Positions 11,536 through 22,000 of a DNA stretch of 64,000 nucleotides are shown here, piece after piece; within the stretch, counting starts at the first letter, position 1, and the number at the start of each line of letters is the position of its first letter. Under the pieces are notes generated by a model. That model ran no database searches and was not told the DNA's origin. It saw only the letters and a program-made list of their open reading frames with translations. The DNA lies in the NCBI GenBank assembly GCA_950097015.1, contig CATNEN010000010.1:1628501-1692500 (forward strand), written 5' to 3'. A program made the position numbers and the translations under genes. The stretch is from Macrostomum hystrix (Eukaryota > Platyhelminthes > Macrostomidae).

Positions 11536-13679
11536 TTACTCTACGCCGCATAGTTTCCCAAACAGAGAGCTCACGATTCCCAGGCCTAGTTTTCCCTCCT
11601 TTCTGGTGAAGGAGGTCGGCGATTGCTGGCCACTGTTGTTAGCCGACGACAAATTGTGAAAGGAGTTGCTGAGGCCCGAGATGCGCCTGGCCTGCAGGCT
11701 ACTGCCGCCCTCCAGGCAGCGCTCCCTGTCCGGTCGCTTCTCCCCGGCCATGGCGTGCCGCAGGGCCTCCTCCCAGCGCTTGAAGTCGAACCGGTCTAGC
11801 GGAGTGAGGTAGACGCTCTTCTTCGAGTTGGCGAACCGCAGCACCAGGGTCTTGATGCCCCCGCCGCTCATGGACATTGCGGTGGCCAGCTGCTGCTCCC
11901 GCTTGCTCTGCTCCTTGGTCGGAGGCTCGTCCTGGATCTCCAGTTGGCTGAGGCTCTCCAGGTTCACCTCGTAATCGGCATTGCAGGCGCTGGAGCGTTT
12001 CTTGAAGATGTAGACAGTCTGGCCCTTCAGCACCGTCCAGAGCTTCTGCCGCTTCGACTTGGCCTTGCGAGTAACCTTGAAAGATTGCAGAGTAATTTAC
12101 CTGCTAGTATCTAAAGTTCATCGGGGGTCAGTGGCAGAGCGGTTATCGCGTTTGCCTCTCGCACCACGGTCCCTAAGTTCGATACCACGGCGAGGCCACA
12201 TTTATTTGGGGCGCAGCCACGGAGAGAAGGCTTGGGGGCTTGTCGTGCAATTTACGCCCTTAAGGGCCAACCTCCAAGACACAGTGAAGTGTACACTGCC
12301 TGACGATGAGAAAGTCAGGGCAGATGTACACACTTGTGTGAGCGTGTGCCTGCGTACGGTATCTGTGTGCGTGTGTGCTCAGGAGTCAGCGAAATGGGCA
12401 GAATTGCCTCCTCGCTGGCTGCGGGTCTAGTGTCACCAAATTATGTGTCATTGCCCGCAGCCCTCCTGCAATTATTATTATTATTATCTATAGTTAATTA
12501 GAGTGAAATTCTGTTGTTACAACATAAGCCATAGTGCAATATCCCCCACAACTCTCGCAATGAAGTGTGATATTCAGATGAATCCACATCATTGCATCAT
12601 CACTAGTTGAATAGGGCTCATTCATCTAAACTCAGCCAAATGCAAATTCAAACAGGAAGTATCTGACATTTCGTTTACACATGATAGCGAGTAGAAAGCA
12701 TCAAGAGAACAACGCGTGACGTGCAGCTGTTGAATATACTCTGAAGATGCTCTGTAGACTGGGATCTTAAATACAATTCTGTGGAATTAGTTATTACCTG
12801 CAAGTTGCCCTCCAGATCCGGATTGGCGATGGCTCCGTAGAACATCTTGGAGTTCTCATTGATTGGCGCCCGAATGCTGAAGTAGCCCCACAAAGAGTCG
12901 AACTTCTTCTTGAAGAACTTGGTTGAGCACGGGCTGGACGACAGAGGCACCTGCGACAGCAGCGACGCCTGCGAGACGTGGCGCGGCGACTCCAGGCCCA
13001 GAAAGTTGGGTTTGGCGTCTCCGGGCATGCTGAGGAACAGGTATGACAGGTCCAGGTCCCGGTGCGCGCACAGCAGCTCGAACAGGCTCTGAGGATTGTA
13101 CAGGGAGGGTGTGAACTCCAGGGTGAGGTAAGGCGCGGCCAGCAAGATGGAGAAGCCGCTGATGAGCTCCAAGGTGAAGCGGTGCAGGCAGACGGTCAGC
13201 TGTGGCGTCAGGCTGGGCGCGGCCGCCTGCCATTCGGACCGGCCGACGCCCCGCGCGGCCCACTTCTCAAGCAAGTCGGAGCTGCAGTTTGTGGCGCCAG
13301 TTGAAGGTCCCGCCGAGGAAATGGAGATGGAGACGCTGGATGAGGCTACGGCAGCGGCGGCGGTTGGGGCGGCGTTGGTGGCAGCCGGCTCGGCCTGAGC
13401 CATCAGCAGGAGGCCGTCAGCCAGAATGAGGAGCGTGCCGCGGCGCTGCTCTCCCAGCGGTCCGTGGCGAACTTCACAGACAAAGTCCGGCAGTAGAATC
13501 TCCGTTGGGAGCAGCAAAAACTCGTTGGCCTCGACATGAGCAGCCGAGCTCTCGTGGTAGGCCTTCAGGCGTTGAAGGCAGGTTGGCGTGAAGGTGGACT
13601 GGCGGGCGCGGACTACCTTGTGCGTGTTAGTCAGGGTGGTCAGGCGCGGCTTCACGTAGGTGTCCCAGCTGAGGCTCAT
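11536..13679 (-). CDS. Protein with PH-like modules, two exons
   Basis: Exon 1 (12798-13679) starts MSLSWDTYVKPRL and encodes 294 residues. Around residues 60-80 the segment RRGTLLILADGLLLM resembles the strand pair of a PH domain, interrupted by an Ala/Ser-rich insert. A second block starts near LWGYFSIRAPINEN. Exon 2 (11536-12075) joins in phase 0 after CAG/GTAATA and continues RKAKSKRQKLWTVLKGQTVY and IFKKR. It then has LVLRFANSKKSVYLTPLDRF and a helix FKRWEEALRHAMAG, the usual end of a PH domain (Trp in the C-terminal helix). A Ser-rich tail ends KLCGVE-stop, giving 473 residues if translation ends there. PH domains bind phosphoinositides or protein partners at membranes. I cannot place it in a named family; rhotekin, anillin and RhoGEF PH domains were considered without a convincing match. 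The intron holds a SINE in the opposite direction. Confidence 0.65.
12124..12485 (+). mobile_element. tRNA-derived SINE, full-length copy A
   Basis: The head has a pol III A box (GTGGCAGAGCGGTTATCGC) and a B box (AAGTTCGATACC). The body contains AGGGCCAACC, CACAGTGAAGTG and TACACTGCCTGACGATGAG. The element ends with CTCCTGCAATTATTATTATT, a short ATT-repeat tail. It is near-identical to the minus-strand copy at 15329-15687 and lies inside the intron of the PH-like gene. Confidence 0.85.
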
Positions 13680-14900
13680 TGTGCTCAACTGAAGCAGTGA
13701 TTGCAGCCGGCTCACTGGCAACAGGTGCGCCTGACTTGAAGTCCCGAGTAGAAAGGCAGAGACAGCCGGGGCGGTGAGGCGGGACAACAAAGAGAAGGCG
13801 AGCGAGTCTGCAGCAATTTTCTTCTCCTCCTGTCGCCACTCTGTCACCTCCGCTGCCTTTCGCGTTGCTGGCAGAGAGGGGGAAATTGTGTCCGGTCGAC
13901 CGCTCTATGCGGGCGGGCGAGCAGCCGGTCAGGGATCGGCTCTGATTGGCCAGGCAGAGTGAGAACAGTTTGAGTGCGGCTTTGGATGCCGTGAGTATGT
14001 TATGAGCAGTCTCAGCCAGCCAGTCAGCCAGCCGCCAACAGGTCGGACGCAACCTGGCGGATCCGGCGGTCCGCGGAGGTCGCTGGCGATCTTGGCACAG
14101 TTTGCGTGGGTGGCGCATGCCTTATCTGTCTTGCAGATTGTGGGAACTGGCCCCCCCGGCTGACTTGCGGAGTGCGTGCGGAGAGCGGAGGGATGAGGGA
14201 GAACCGAGAACGAGGACTTTTAGCTGTCAGGCGAAGGCGGTCCTCCAATTCTTGGGTTTTTAATCTAAACGGATGGCCTCTCTTGACCCAATCCCATGGC
14301 TCCGCGCTCCCGTTTGAAAGCCGGATAAATCCCACCCGACCTGGGTCGAAATCCTCATACAGAAGGCAAGCCACATTATGCACCTTTGTGCCCTTTTTCT
14401 GCTCTAAACTCTAAGATAGACGGCAGGAGGTGAGGGGCCGCCTGTTTTGTCCCAGCCGTTGTTTTCCTCTTCTCAACAAAAAAGGCTTCCCAATGCGTTC
14501 TGGGTGAGGCGGGCGGGGCGCCGTAGACAGGTGGCTTGTAATTAAGGCTCGGCAGGCACAGGTGCAAGCATTTTACTAATTAGACTGCTGCTGCTGCCGC
14601 CATCATTCAATACTTCCGCAGCTTCCCTTAGGGAGGGTCTACTAGCGAGGAAAAGAAGGATGCAGGGGGGCGGAGCAGCGTGAGATGAAGACTCGCAGGG
14701 CCGGGTGGGTGAGTAACTGAGAGCAGCAGTTCTCCTGATATTTCCCGTTTGCCGTTGCGGCATTCGTGACCGCGGGGAGGGGTGGGTGTTGCAGAGCCGA
14801 GCACCGAACTGAAAGTGTCGTCCGCAGCTTTTATCCCCACGAAGGCGGGTGCTTGCTGCTGCAAATCCCACTGAGTATTTAGCTTTCCCATCCGCATGAG
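13680..14900. other. Intergenic 5' flank of the PH-like gene, no gene seen
   Basis: GC-moderate unique sequence with overlapping short open frames on both strands. None has a recognisable product. A promoter for the minus-strand PH-like gene should lie here, but I see no clear core element. Confidence 0.4.
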
Positions 14901-14907
14901 GGCTCAG

Positions 14908-14950
14908 TGCCATCCCCAATGCCATCCCCAATGCCATCCCCAATGCCATG
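14908..14950. repeat. 12-bp short tandem repeat, about 3.5 copies
   Basis: CCATCCCCAATG repeats in tandem. Read on the minus strand it gives a MALG peptide repeat, which is an artefact. Confidence 0.8.
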
Positions 14951-15051
14951 ATTTCCTTGGGGAGCCTGAAGTGGCGTGTGAAAAATCCTTCCGAGGATTT
15001 GGAGTGTTAGAGACACTGCAGGGGCCGTAGACAGATACGTGTACTGAAGGG

Positions 15052-15330
15052 GATTCTGAGTGGATACTGAGTAGATACTGAGTAGATACCGAGTAGATAC
15101 TGAGTGGATACTGAGTAGATACTGAGTGGATACTGAGTGGATACTGAGTGGATACTGAGTGGATACTGAGTAGATACTGAGTGGATACTGAGTAGATACT
15201 GAGTAGATACTGAGTGGATACTGAGTGGATACTGAGTGGATACTGAGTGGATACTGAGTTGGTACTGAGTGGATACTGAGTAGATACCGAGTAGATTCTG
15301 AGTGGATACTGAGTGGATACTGAGTGGATA
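15052..15330. repeat. 11-bp minisatellite, about 25 copies
   Basis: TGAGTGGATAC and TGAGTAGATAC alternate. The array is interrupted at its right end by a SINE, and one and a half more units resume at 15687 (CTACTGAGTGGATAATG). Confidence 0.93.
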
Positions 15331-15687
15331 ATAATAATAATAAATTAATGCAGGAGGGCTGCAGTCAATGGCACATCATTAGGCCCGCAGCCAGCGACGA
15401 GGCAATTCTGCCCATTTCGCTGACTCCTGAGCACACACGCACACAGATACTATACGCAGGCGCACGCTCACACAGGTGTGTACATCTGCCCTGACTTTGT
15501 TATCGTCAGGCAGTGTACACTTCACTGTGCCTTGGAGGTTGGCCCTCAAGGGCGTAAATTGCACGACAAGCCCCCAAGCCTTCTCTCCGTGGCTGCGCCC
15601 TAAATAAATGTGGCCTCGCCGTGGAATCGAACTTAGGGACCGTGGTGTAAGAGGCAAACGCGATAACCGCTCTGCCACCGACCCCTA
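15329..15687 (-). mobile_element. tRNA-derived SINE, copy B, inserted in the 11-bp array
   Basis: This is the reverse complement of the SINE at 12124-12485. It has an AATAATAATAATAA tail at the low end, then GCAGGAGGGCTGCAG, and a B box complement (GGAATCGAACTTAGGGACC) with an A box complement (GATAACCGCTCTGCCAC) at the high end. TACTGAGTGGATAAT occurs on both sides, which fits a target-site duplication within the repeat. Confidence 0.85.
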
Positions 15688-15699
15688 CTGAGTGGATAA

Positions 15700-16420
15700 T
15701 GACGGTACAGTGAGGGGATAATGAGGGGATAATGGGGGGTACTGAGTAGGTTCTCTAGGCGATGCTGAGACAATTCTGAAAGACACTGCGGGTGTCTTTC
15801 GCTTTGAAAGACAAAGCGAGACCGAGAATGCTTTAGGAACACTGATTGGGTGCAGGTAATCTGTAAAAAACGGAAAGATTATTCCTAGGATAGCTGCTAG
15901 TTCATGTCTGATGGATTTTCTGTCAGACTGAAGGCCTTCTCTGAAAATGGCATTGTCTGGTGGAGACAAGAACCTGTAATTAGCTTCATCAGCTCAGCCA
16001 GTTTACACGACTGAAACTGTCAGCCGCCGCATCTGAGGTGAAAATGCTCAGCATTTTTTCTGTTATATTTGAAAACTGATTTCGAGTCTGTCTACTCGCG
16101 CCGCTTTCTACTAGCATAGTAGTGAGGCTGGGAGATTTCTGCGATGCCTGGCTCTGCATTGGAAAACGGGAAAAAAGATGATAATAAAAAGTAGAAATAA
16201 ACATGTTGACGGCAATAATTGGAAGCGATTTCAAATCTCGGAGAATCTCCGTCTTCAAGGAGGCGGCGTGGGAGAAGATCCTGAAGTAATTAAGTAGTCT
16301 CGGGTGATGGACGCTCTGTTTTTGTCTGCTTTGAAGCGGAAAATTTATTGATAAATTTACTTGATCAACTTTTTTGATAAAATATTACTTTGTCTGGCTT
16401 TCCGCGAAATAATTTTCGAT
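15700..16420. other. Intergenic, no gene seen
   Basis: Unique AT-leaning sequence. A short inverted pair GGGTGTCTTTC / GAAAGACACTGC sits near 15776-15800. There is no coding signal. Confidence 0.4.
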
Positions 16421-16421
16421 T

Positions 16422-16444
16422 GCAGCCATGGTAACCATGGTAAC
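16422..16444. promoter_or_regulatory. Overlapping RFX/X-box-like sites
   Basis: CAGCCATGGTAAC overlaps GTAACCATGGTAAC. The second fits the X-box consensus RYYNYYATRRNRAC at 13 of 14 positions. RFX factors bind such sites, often near ciliary genes. No gene start lies within 2 kb, so a function here is unproven. Confidence 0.3.
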
Positions 16445-16599
16445 TTTTGCATTTTCGATACTGTTTTTAGTCAGCTTTCGGTTGTACTTTTGCAGCAATT
16501 TTCTTTAAATAAACAGAAAGATTGATGCGATAATTTTGCTGAAAAGGGCGACTCATCATTATCATATCCATAAATAAGAGGAAATTGTGAGGATAAAGG

Positions 16600-17125
16600 T
16601 AGGGGGAGAGAAGGAGAGAGAGGATGGGAGGACGGAAGAGAGGATGGGAGGACGGAAGAGAGGATGGGAGGAGGGAAGAGTGGAAAGGGGAGGAGGGAAG
16701 AGTGCAAAAGGGGAGGAGGGAACAGTGCAAAAGGGGAGGAGGGAAGAGTGGAAAGGGAAGGAGGGAAGAGTGGAAAGGGGAGGAGAGAAGAGTGGAAAGG
16801 GAAGGAGAGAAGAGTGGAAGGGGAGGAGAGAAGAGTGGAAAGGGGAGGAGAGAAGAGTGGAAAGGGAAGGAGAGAAGAGTGGAAAGGGAAGGAGAGAAGA
16901 GTGGAAAGGGAAGGAGAGAAGAGTGGAAAGGGAAGGAGAGAAGAGTGGAAAGGGGAGGAGAGAAGAGTGGAAAGGGGAGGAGAGAAGAGTGGAAAGCGGA
17001 GGAGAGAAGAGTGGAAAGGGAAGGAGAGAAGAGTGGAAAGGGAAGGAGAGAAGAGTGGAAAGGGAAGGAGAGAAGAGTGGAAAGGGGAGGAGGGAAGAGT
17101 GGAAAGGGGAGGTGGAGAGAGCGGA
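16600..17125. repeat. Polypurine 22-bp minisatellite, about 22 copies
   Basis: The unit AGAAGAGTGGAAAGGGAAGG plus AG repeats, with GGGAGG variants. The + strand is almost pure A/G for over 500 bases, broken mainly by one T per unit. Long Lys/Arg/Glu-rich open frames in all three + frames are artefacts. Confidence 0.95.
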
Positions 17126-17129
17126 TGGG

Positions 17130-17648
17130 AGAGGGGAGAGGAGGATCGCCTAAAGACCAGCAGGAACTGACACGGTAAAATGAAGAAGCCTGTTAAAATT
17201 GAAAGAAAGTGCTAGATTTTCTATCATAATCTTCGCCAGAGCAGAGAAAACGAGGAAAGGGGAGAGGAAGGAGGATGAGAAGGAGAGGGAGAGGGAGAAA
17301 GACGGTGTGGGGTTTGAGAGGAAATAGATGATGTGTATGCAAAGTGCAATCTGACAAAAATCCCAATGAAAAAGGATCTATTTAGCGGTTTCAGTTTAAT
17401 ACGAGTAAAACAGGCATTATAGCTCGTACTAGTGATGCATGCAATAAATGATTTGAGCACAACAGGAGCTGGGGAAGAGGGAGGCCCAGCTATTTATCTC
17501 ATTCATGTCACAAATAAATCTATAATAAATTTGCAATCTGATTATTGATTTGAAACACCCAGCTAAATTTAGCAGCCCTAATTAATGCGAGCGACCCCGC
17601 CCCGGTGCTGCTGGGAGAGCATTGGGATGGGCTGGAGTGAATTGTGTA
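17130..17648. other. Intergenic, no gene seen
   Basis: Contains a second short purine-rich tract near 17240-17310 and is otherwise unique AT-rich DNA. Confidence 0.4.
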
Positions 17649-17651
17649 CTG

Positions 17652-18040
17652 AATGAGTGAGTGAGTGATTGAGTGAGTGAGTGAGTGAGTGAGTGAGTGA
17701 GTGAGTGAGTGAGTGAGTGAGTGAGTGAGTGAGTGAGTGAGTGAGTGAGTGTGTGAGTGAGTGTGTGAGTGAGTGAGTGAGTGAGTGAGTGAGTGAGTGA
17801 GTGTGTGAGTGAGTGAGTGAGTGAGTGAGTGAGTGAGTGTGTGAGTGTGTGAGTGAGTGAGTGAGTGAGTGAGTGTGTGAGTGTGTGAGTGAGTGAGTGA
17901 GTGAGTGTGTGAGTGAGTGAGTGAGTGAGTGAGTGAGTGAGTGAGTGAGTGAGTGAGTGAGTGAGTGTGTGAGTGTGTGAGTGAGTGAGTGTGTGAGTGT
18001 GTGAGTGAGTGTGTGAGTGAGTGAGTGAGTGAGTGAGTGA
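17652..18040. repeat. (GAGT)n microsatellite with GTGT interruptions
   Basis: About 97 tetranucleotides, mostly GAGT, with GTGT substitutions at several positions. Translated on the minus strand it gives Leu-Thr-His-Ser runs in three frames, all artefacts. Confidence 0.97.
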
Positions 18041-19088
18041 AAGTTGAGATGATGGACCAGCTGAGTCCATAGGTAGAAAAGAGCGTCAAAGGTCTGAGAA
18101 GCGAACCCGGCACAATGGCTGTCTATTTTGGCCAAACAACAGATTTTAGGTATCTCACAATCGGACTGGGGAGAGAAAAGTTCAGCAGGCCGCCTCTCCA
18201 GCCCTCAGTCAGGCAGAGCTGACAGCCACCCTGACTGCGTGAGCGCGCGGGCCAGTCCTTGGGCAAGCGCAACCCCAGCGCGGTGTTGTGGACACGGAAA
18301 CAACACTGCGGGACTGGGCTAGGGGGCCTCAAGTTGCCCTGCCTCTCATCCCCTCTCCTCCTCTGTGCCTTCTCGTCCCGATCCTCTCTAAACTCAGCTA
18401 GAGCCGCTTATGCCACGCATCACCGACTCCCAGACTCCCCTGAGCCTCATCCTCGCCCTGGCCCGCCACCCCGACGGTACACTGAAGTATTTTTAGCCGT
18501 TCTCAGCCCTCACCTTCGGCCGCCTCCTCTCCCCGATTGCAGCTCGGCTCAGCATCCAGATCTACCCGAAAACGTCTTCGCCATCCTCCGCCCTCCCCAC
18601 CCCAGATTCGGGCTCGGAGGGACAGAGAATTTTCTTCCTCTAGGAAGCAGCGGCCCAGCGTCTGAATCGATAGCCCAACCTCCCCACGCAATCCGCCTCC
18701 GCCTTGAACACCCCTGCCAAACTCAGTTGGCTGAGCACAGTCTGAGCACGCATCTTCGTCTCCGACCTCATCCGCCGCGTTTCTCGCCGTCCAATCAACT
18801 CGGCTGAGGCCTTTGCTGCCCCAACCCCCACCCGGCTAGCATCGATCACCCGCGGCCGGAGCGGTGCCCAGACTCCCCTGTAGCAGCCTGCTGCGGAGTC
18901 CTATAAGATCCCCAGCCGCCCTGCCCTCCTCTGTTCCAGCAGCTCCGAATCCTGAGTCCGCTCGACCAGCGCCGATCGAAGATTCCTGCTCAGACAGCTC
19001 GGCCAACAGCCAACAGACCACTGCGATTCTCAGAACTTGGCAAATTTGTTCAGCGCCTTAAATCACAAAACAGCAGCAGTAGAGCGGA
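18041..19088. other. 5' flank of the synaptotagmin gene
   Basis: Unique sequence, C-rich and pyrimidine-rich from about 18340 to 18830, leading to the start codon at 19089. No TATA box is evident. A spliced leader acceptor (AG) shortly before the start codon is possible, for example CAGCAGCAGTAG at 19069-19080, but not provable here. Confidence 0.4.
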
Positions 19089-22000
19089 ATGGCTCCGTTG
19101 GCGAGCGGTGACCCTTCAGCGGTCAGCGCCGATGCCCAAGGAGGTGAGTGACTTTCTTCATTTTTAGTTTAGCTTGTGTAGCCTGTTGAAGTTGAAGGCT
19201 TTGACTGTCCCGCAGCGGCCCAACTGGGCGGCCTCAACATCGGCGCGGTGGTGGGCCTGACGGTGGCGGCCGTGTTCGCGGTGGCCGGCCTGGCCGCCAT
19301 CGGCTACCGGACGCTCAAACGACGCCGCGAGGAGTCGCCGAGCCGCAAGCTGACGAGCGTCATCCGGCGCGGCCTGGCCGAGGAGACGCGCGAGCGCCGC
19401 ATCAGCCGCTCGCTGTCGCTGCAGCAGCAGAAGGCCGCTCGGGCCAGCGCGAGGTCGGCCGGCAGCCGCGGCAGCTCCTCGTCGGTGTCGCCAGACGGCG
19501 GCGGTGGCGGAGGCCTCCAGATGATGTCAGAGGGTAGCTCGCCAGCCGATGGCGATCCGCAGCAGCGCCAGCAGCGGCTGACTCAGCAGTCACCAGAGCA
19601 GCAGCAGCTGGGCAGCCTGACCTTCTCCGTTCTTTACGACAAGGTGAAGCAGACGCTGCTCGTGACGATCATCCGTTGCGACGACCTGCCCTCGCGGGAT
19701 CCGCAGGCCCCCGGAGCAGCTGATCCTTACGTGAAGCTGCAGCTGCTGCCAGAGAAGCGGCACAAGGTGAAGACGCGGGTCCTGCGCCGAACCTGCAGCC
19801 CGGTGTACGAGGAGACATTCAGCTTCTACAGCGTGAGGCCGGGCCAGATGAGGGCCACCAGTTTGCACTTTGTAGTGCTGAGCTTCGATCGATTCTCGCG
19901 CGACGAGATCATAGGCGAGGTGCTGTTTCCGCTGGGCGAGATGGACCCGCAGGACGATCCGTTCTCCATCACCCGCGACATCCAGCCCAGGCAGTTTAAG
20001 GTTAGACATCGTGCGATTCGCCCAACACTTGCTCAATAGGCTTAGGCCATAGACAGATGAATTTACAAATAACCTTCTGGACAAGCTTAACTGCAAGTTT
20101 TACCATCAAGTAAAATTCTAATTTCATTGTAGATTCGCAATCAGAACCGTGGCGAGCTGCTTGTGAGCCTCTGCTACCAGCCTGCCGCCAGCCGACTCAC
20201 TGCCGTTGTGCTCAAGGCTCGGAATCTTCCCAAGATGGACGTCACTGGCTTGGCTGGTGAGTCTCAACTCAAGGAAATCTTTTGCGGCTCAGTTCTAGTG
20301 GGACATCTAAACACACACACACAGCCCAGTTCTCAGGTGGCACATCTACTCATCACTCAGTAGATTCTCATGCTGCATTAGTTGAAGCCTTGGTTAAAAG
20401 CCATCAAAGTGAACTATTAAGTTTCTGAGTGAAATGTCTGGCAAATCCAAAGCTTGCTAAACTGTTCTATGAGCTGCTTAAGCGCATTACTGCTGTCGGG
20501 TTTCATTGCCTTTAGCTGGAGAAATCCCAGGCAGATGCGCTCCTTAAGCCGCAAACTGCCCACTAATCCGTCGGCCTCATTATCTCGCATGGCGCTTTCA
20601 GTCTCCTTCAGTGCGTGCGACCTTGCCCTAAGTGACGCGGAAATTTTCCCCGCGCTCCAGTAGGACACAGCATTGGATGGGGTGGATGGTCAGATGGGAG
20701 AGTTCTGGCAAGAGATGCTCACATGCGACTTGCAAGCGCTTCTCTTGTGCAGGTCTTGAGAAAGGCGAAACCGCAGACCCCACCCCACCCCGACCTCCAG
20801 TCAATACCAAAGGAGCTGTGGCGCGAGCCATCCATTATTGAAGCTGGCGTGCTAGAGTGAAGCTGGGCCTCCCATTCCAAAGGACGCCAGCCGTGCCTTC
20901 GCCGCAGTTTTCTTCTCCTCCGCCTTCCGCCCCGGGCCCAACGCGATGGCTGGCTGTATTTGCCTGGCTCAAAAGTGCTCAGCCAACTCCGCCGTGCAAA
21001 CTAACTGCAGGCGGTGGCGACCTCAGTGGGAATGGGCGGACCTGCAGCCCCATCCGCCTTCTCCTCCTCTCCCCGTCCCATTCCCCTCGCTTCTCTCGCA
21101 TTTCGTTTGCTTATCCGCGTCCCCAACTCAATCCCAAATCCCCAAGTCCCGGTCGTTGCCATCAACTATGCGGCCTCTCCATCTTCCCAGCTGCAGCCTC
21201 CGGTCCCGTCTCGCCCCCTCCCCCTCATTCATTACCGATGCGGCCTACCAAAACCAGCTGGGAAAATGCTAAATTTATCCCCTTACCGGCCGCGCGGTCC
21301 CGAGCTGTCCTCCCGCTTTTGCTAGCTTTTGCTATTTCGCCTCATTTGCCTCTCCGAACTGGTCGCTGAGCTGGCAGTGAAACCGGAGCATTTGGGCGAG
21401 CAATTCTTTGTCCCGCCCTGAGAGCTGCGATCGGAGCTCACGGAGACTTAATCAATTAGGCCTGACAGCGCCCTGCCTCATCTGTAGAGGCTGCGTGCTA
21501 ATAAACTGCCGGACTCAGCTTTAGTTGCTGCCGCCTCATCCAGCTCCACTCAGCTCAGATGCGTGAGCATTAGTGCTCAGTCTGAGCAGAGACTCAGAGC
21601 TGAGTTCTAATGCAGCTAGTTTATTGTTAATAAACACACACGAGCTGTGGAGGGCCTAAAAATAACCCAGCATCTGCGAGGCCTCCCATATACTGTACCT
21701 GAACAATGATTTATTATTAATGACAACGACAGAGAGTGAGAGAGAAGGCCATGAGGCCACTGAAACCATCGTGTCATACCTGAGATATGCTTGACTTTTT
21801 AAACTCTGCCAAGTGGTTGATTAAAAATTACTTTGTTGGCGTCCCTTAGATACACGGGCCAATTTTTGTTTGAAAAGTATTCCGTTTAAACACTAACATG
21901 GACTATCAGGTTGCCACCCAAGTTCTCAGGTGGGACATCTAAACACACACAGCCCAGTTGTCAGGCCGGACATCTAAACACACACAGCCCAGTTGTCAGG

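Noticed and set aside
12059-12430. 123-codon frame in the SINE at 12124
   Set aside because: It is the translation of a SINE; the reverse copy at 15379-15678 gives the same peptide.
16587-17178. Arg/Lys/Glu-rich proteins in three + frames
   Set aside because: All three frames of a polypurine array are open; there is no start context or family.
17520-18135. Leu-Thr-His-Ser repeat proteins on the minus strand
   Set aside because: Translation of the (GAGT)n microsatellite in three frames.
20857-21369. Pro/Ser-rich frames in synaptotagmin intron 3
   Set aside because: C-rich sequence is open in several frames at once; nothing is recognisable.
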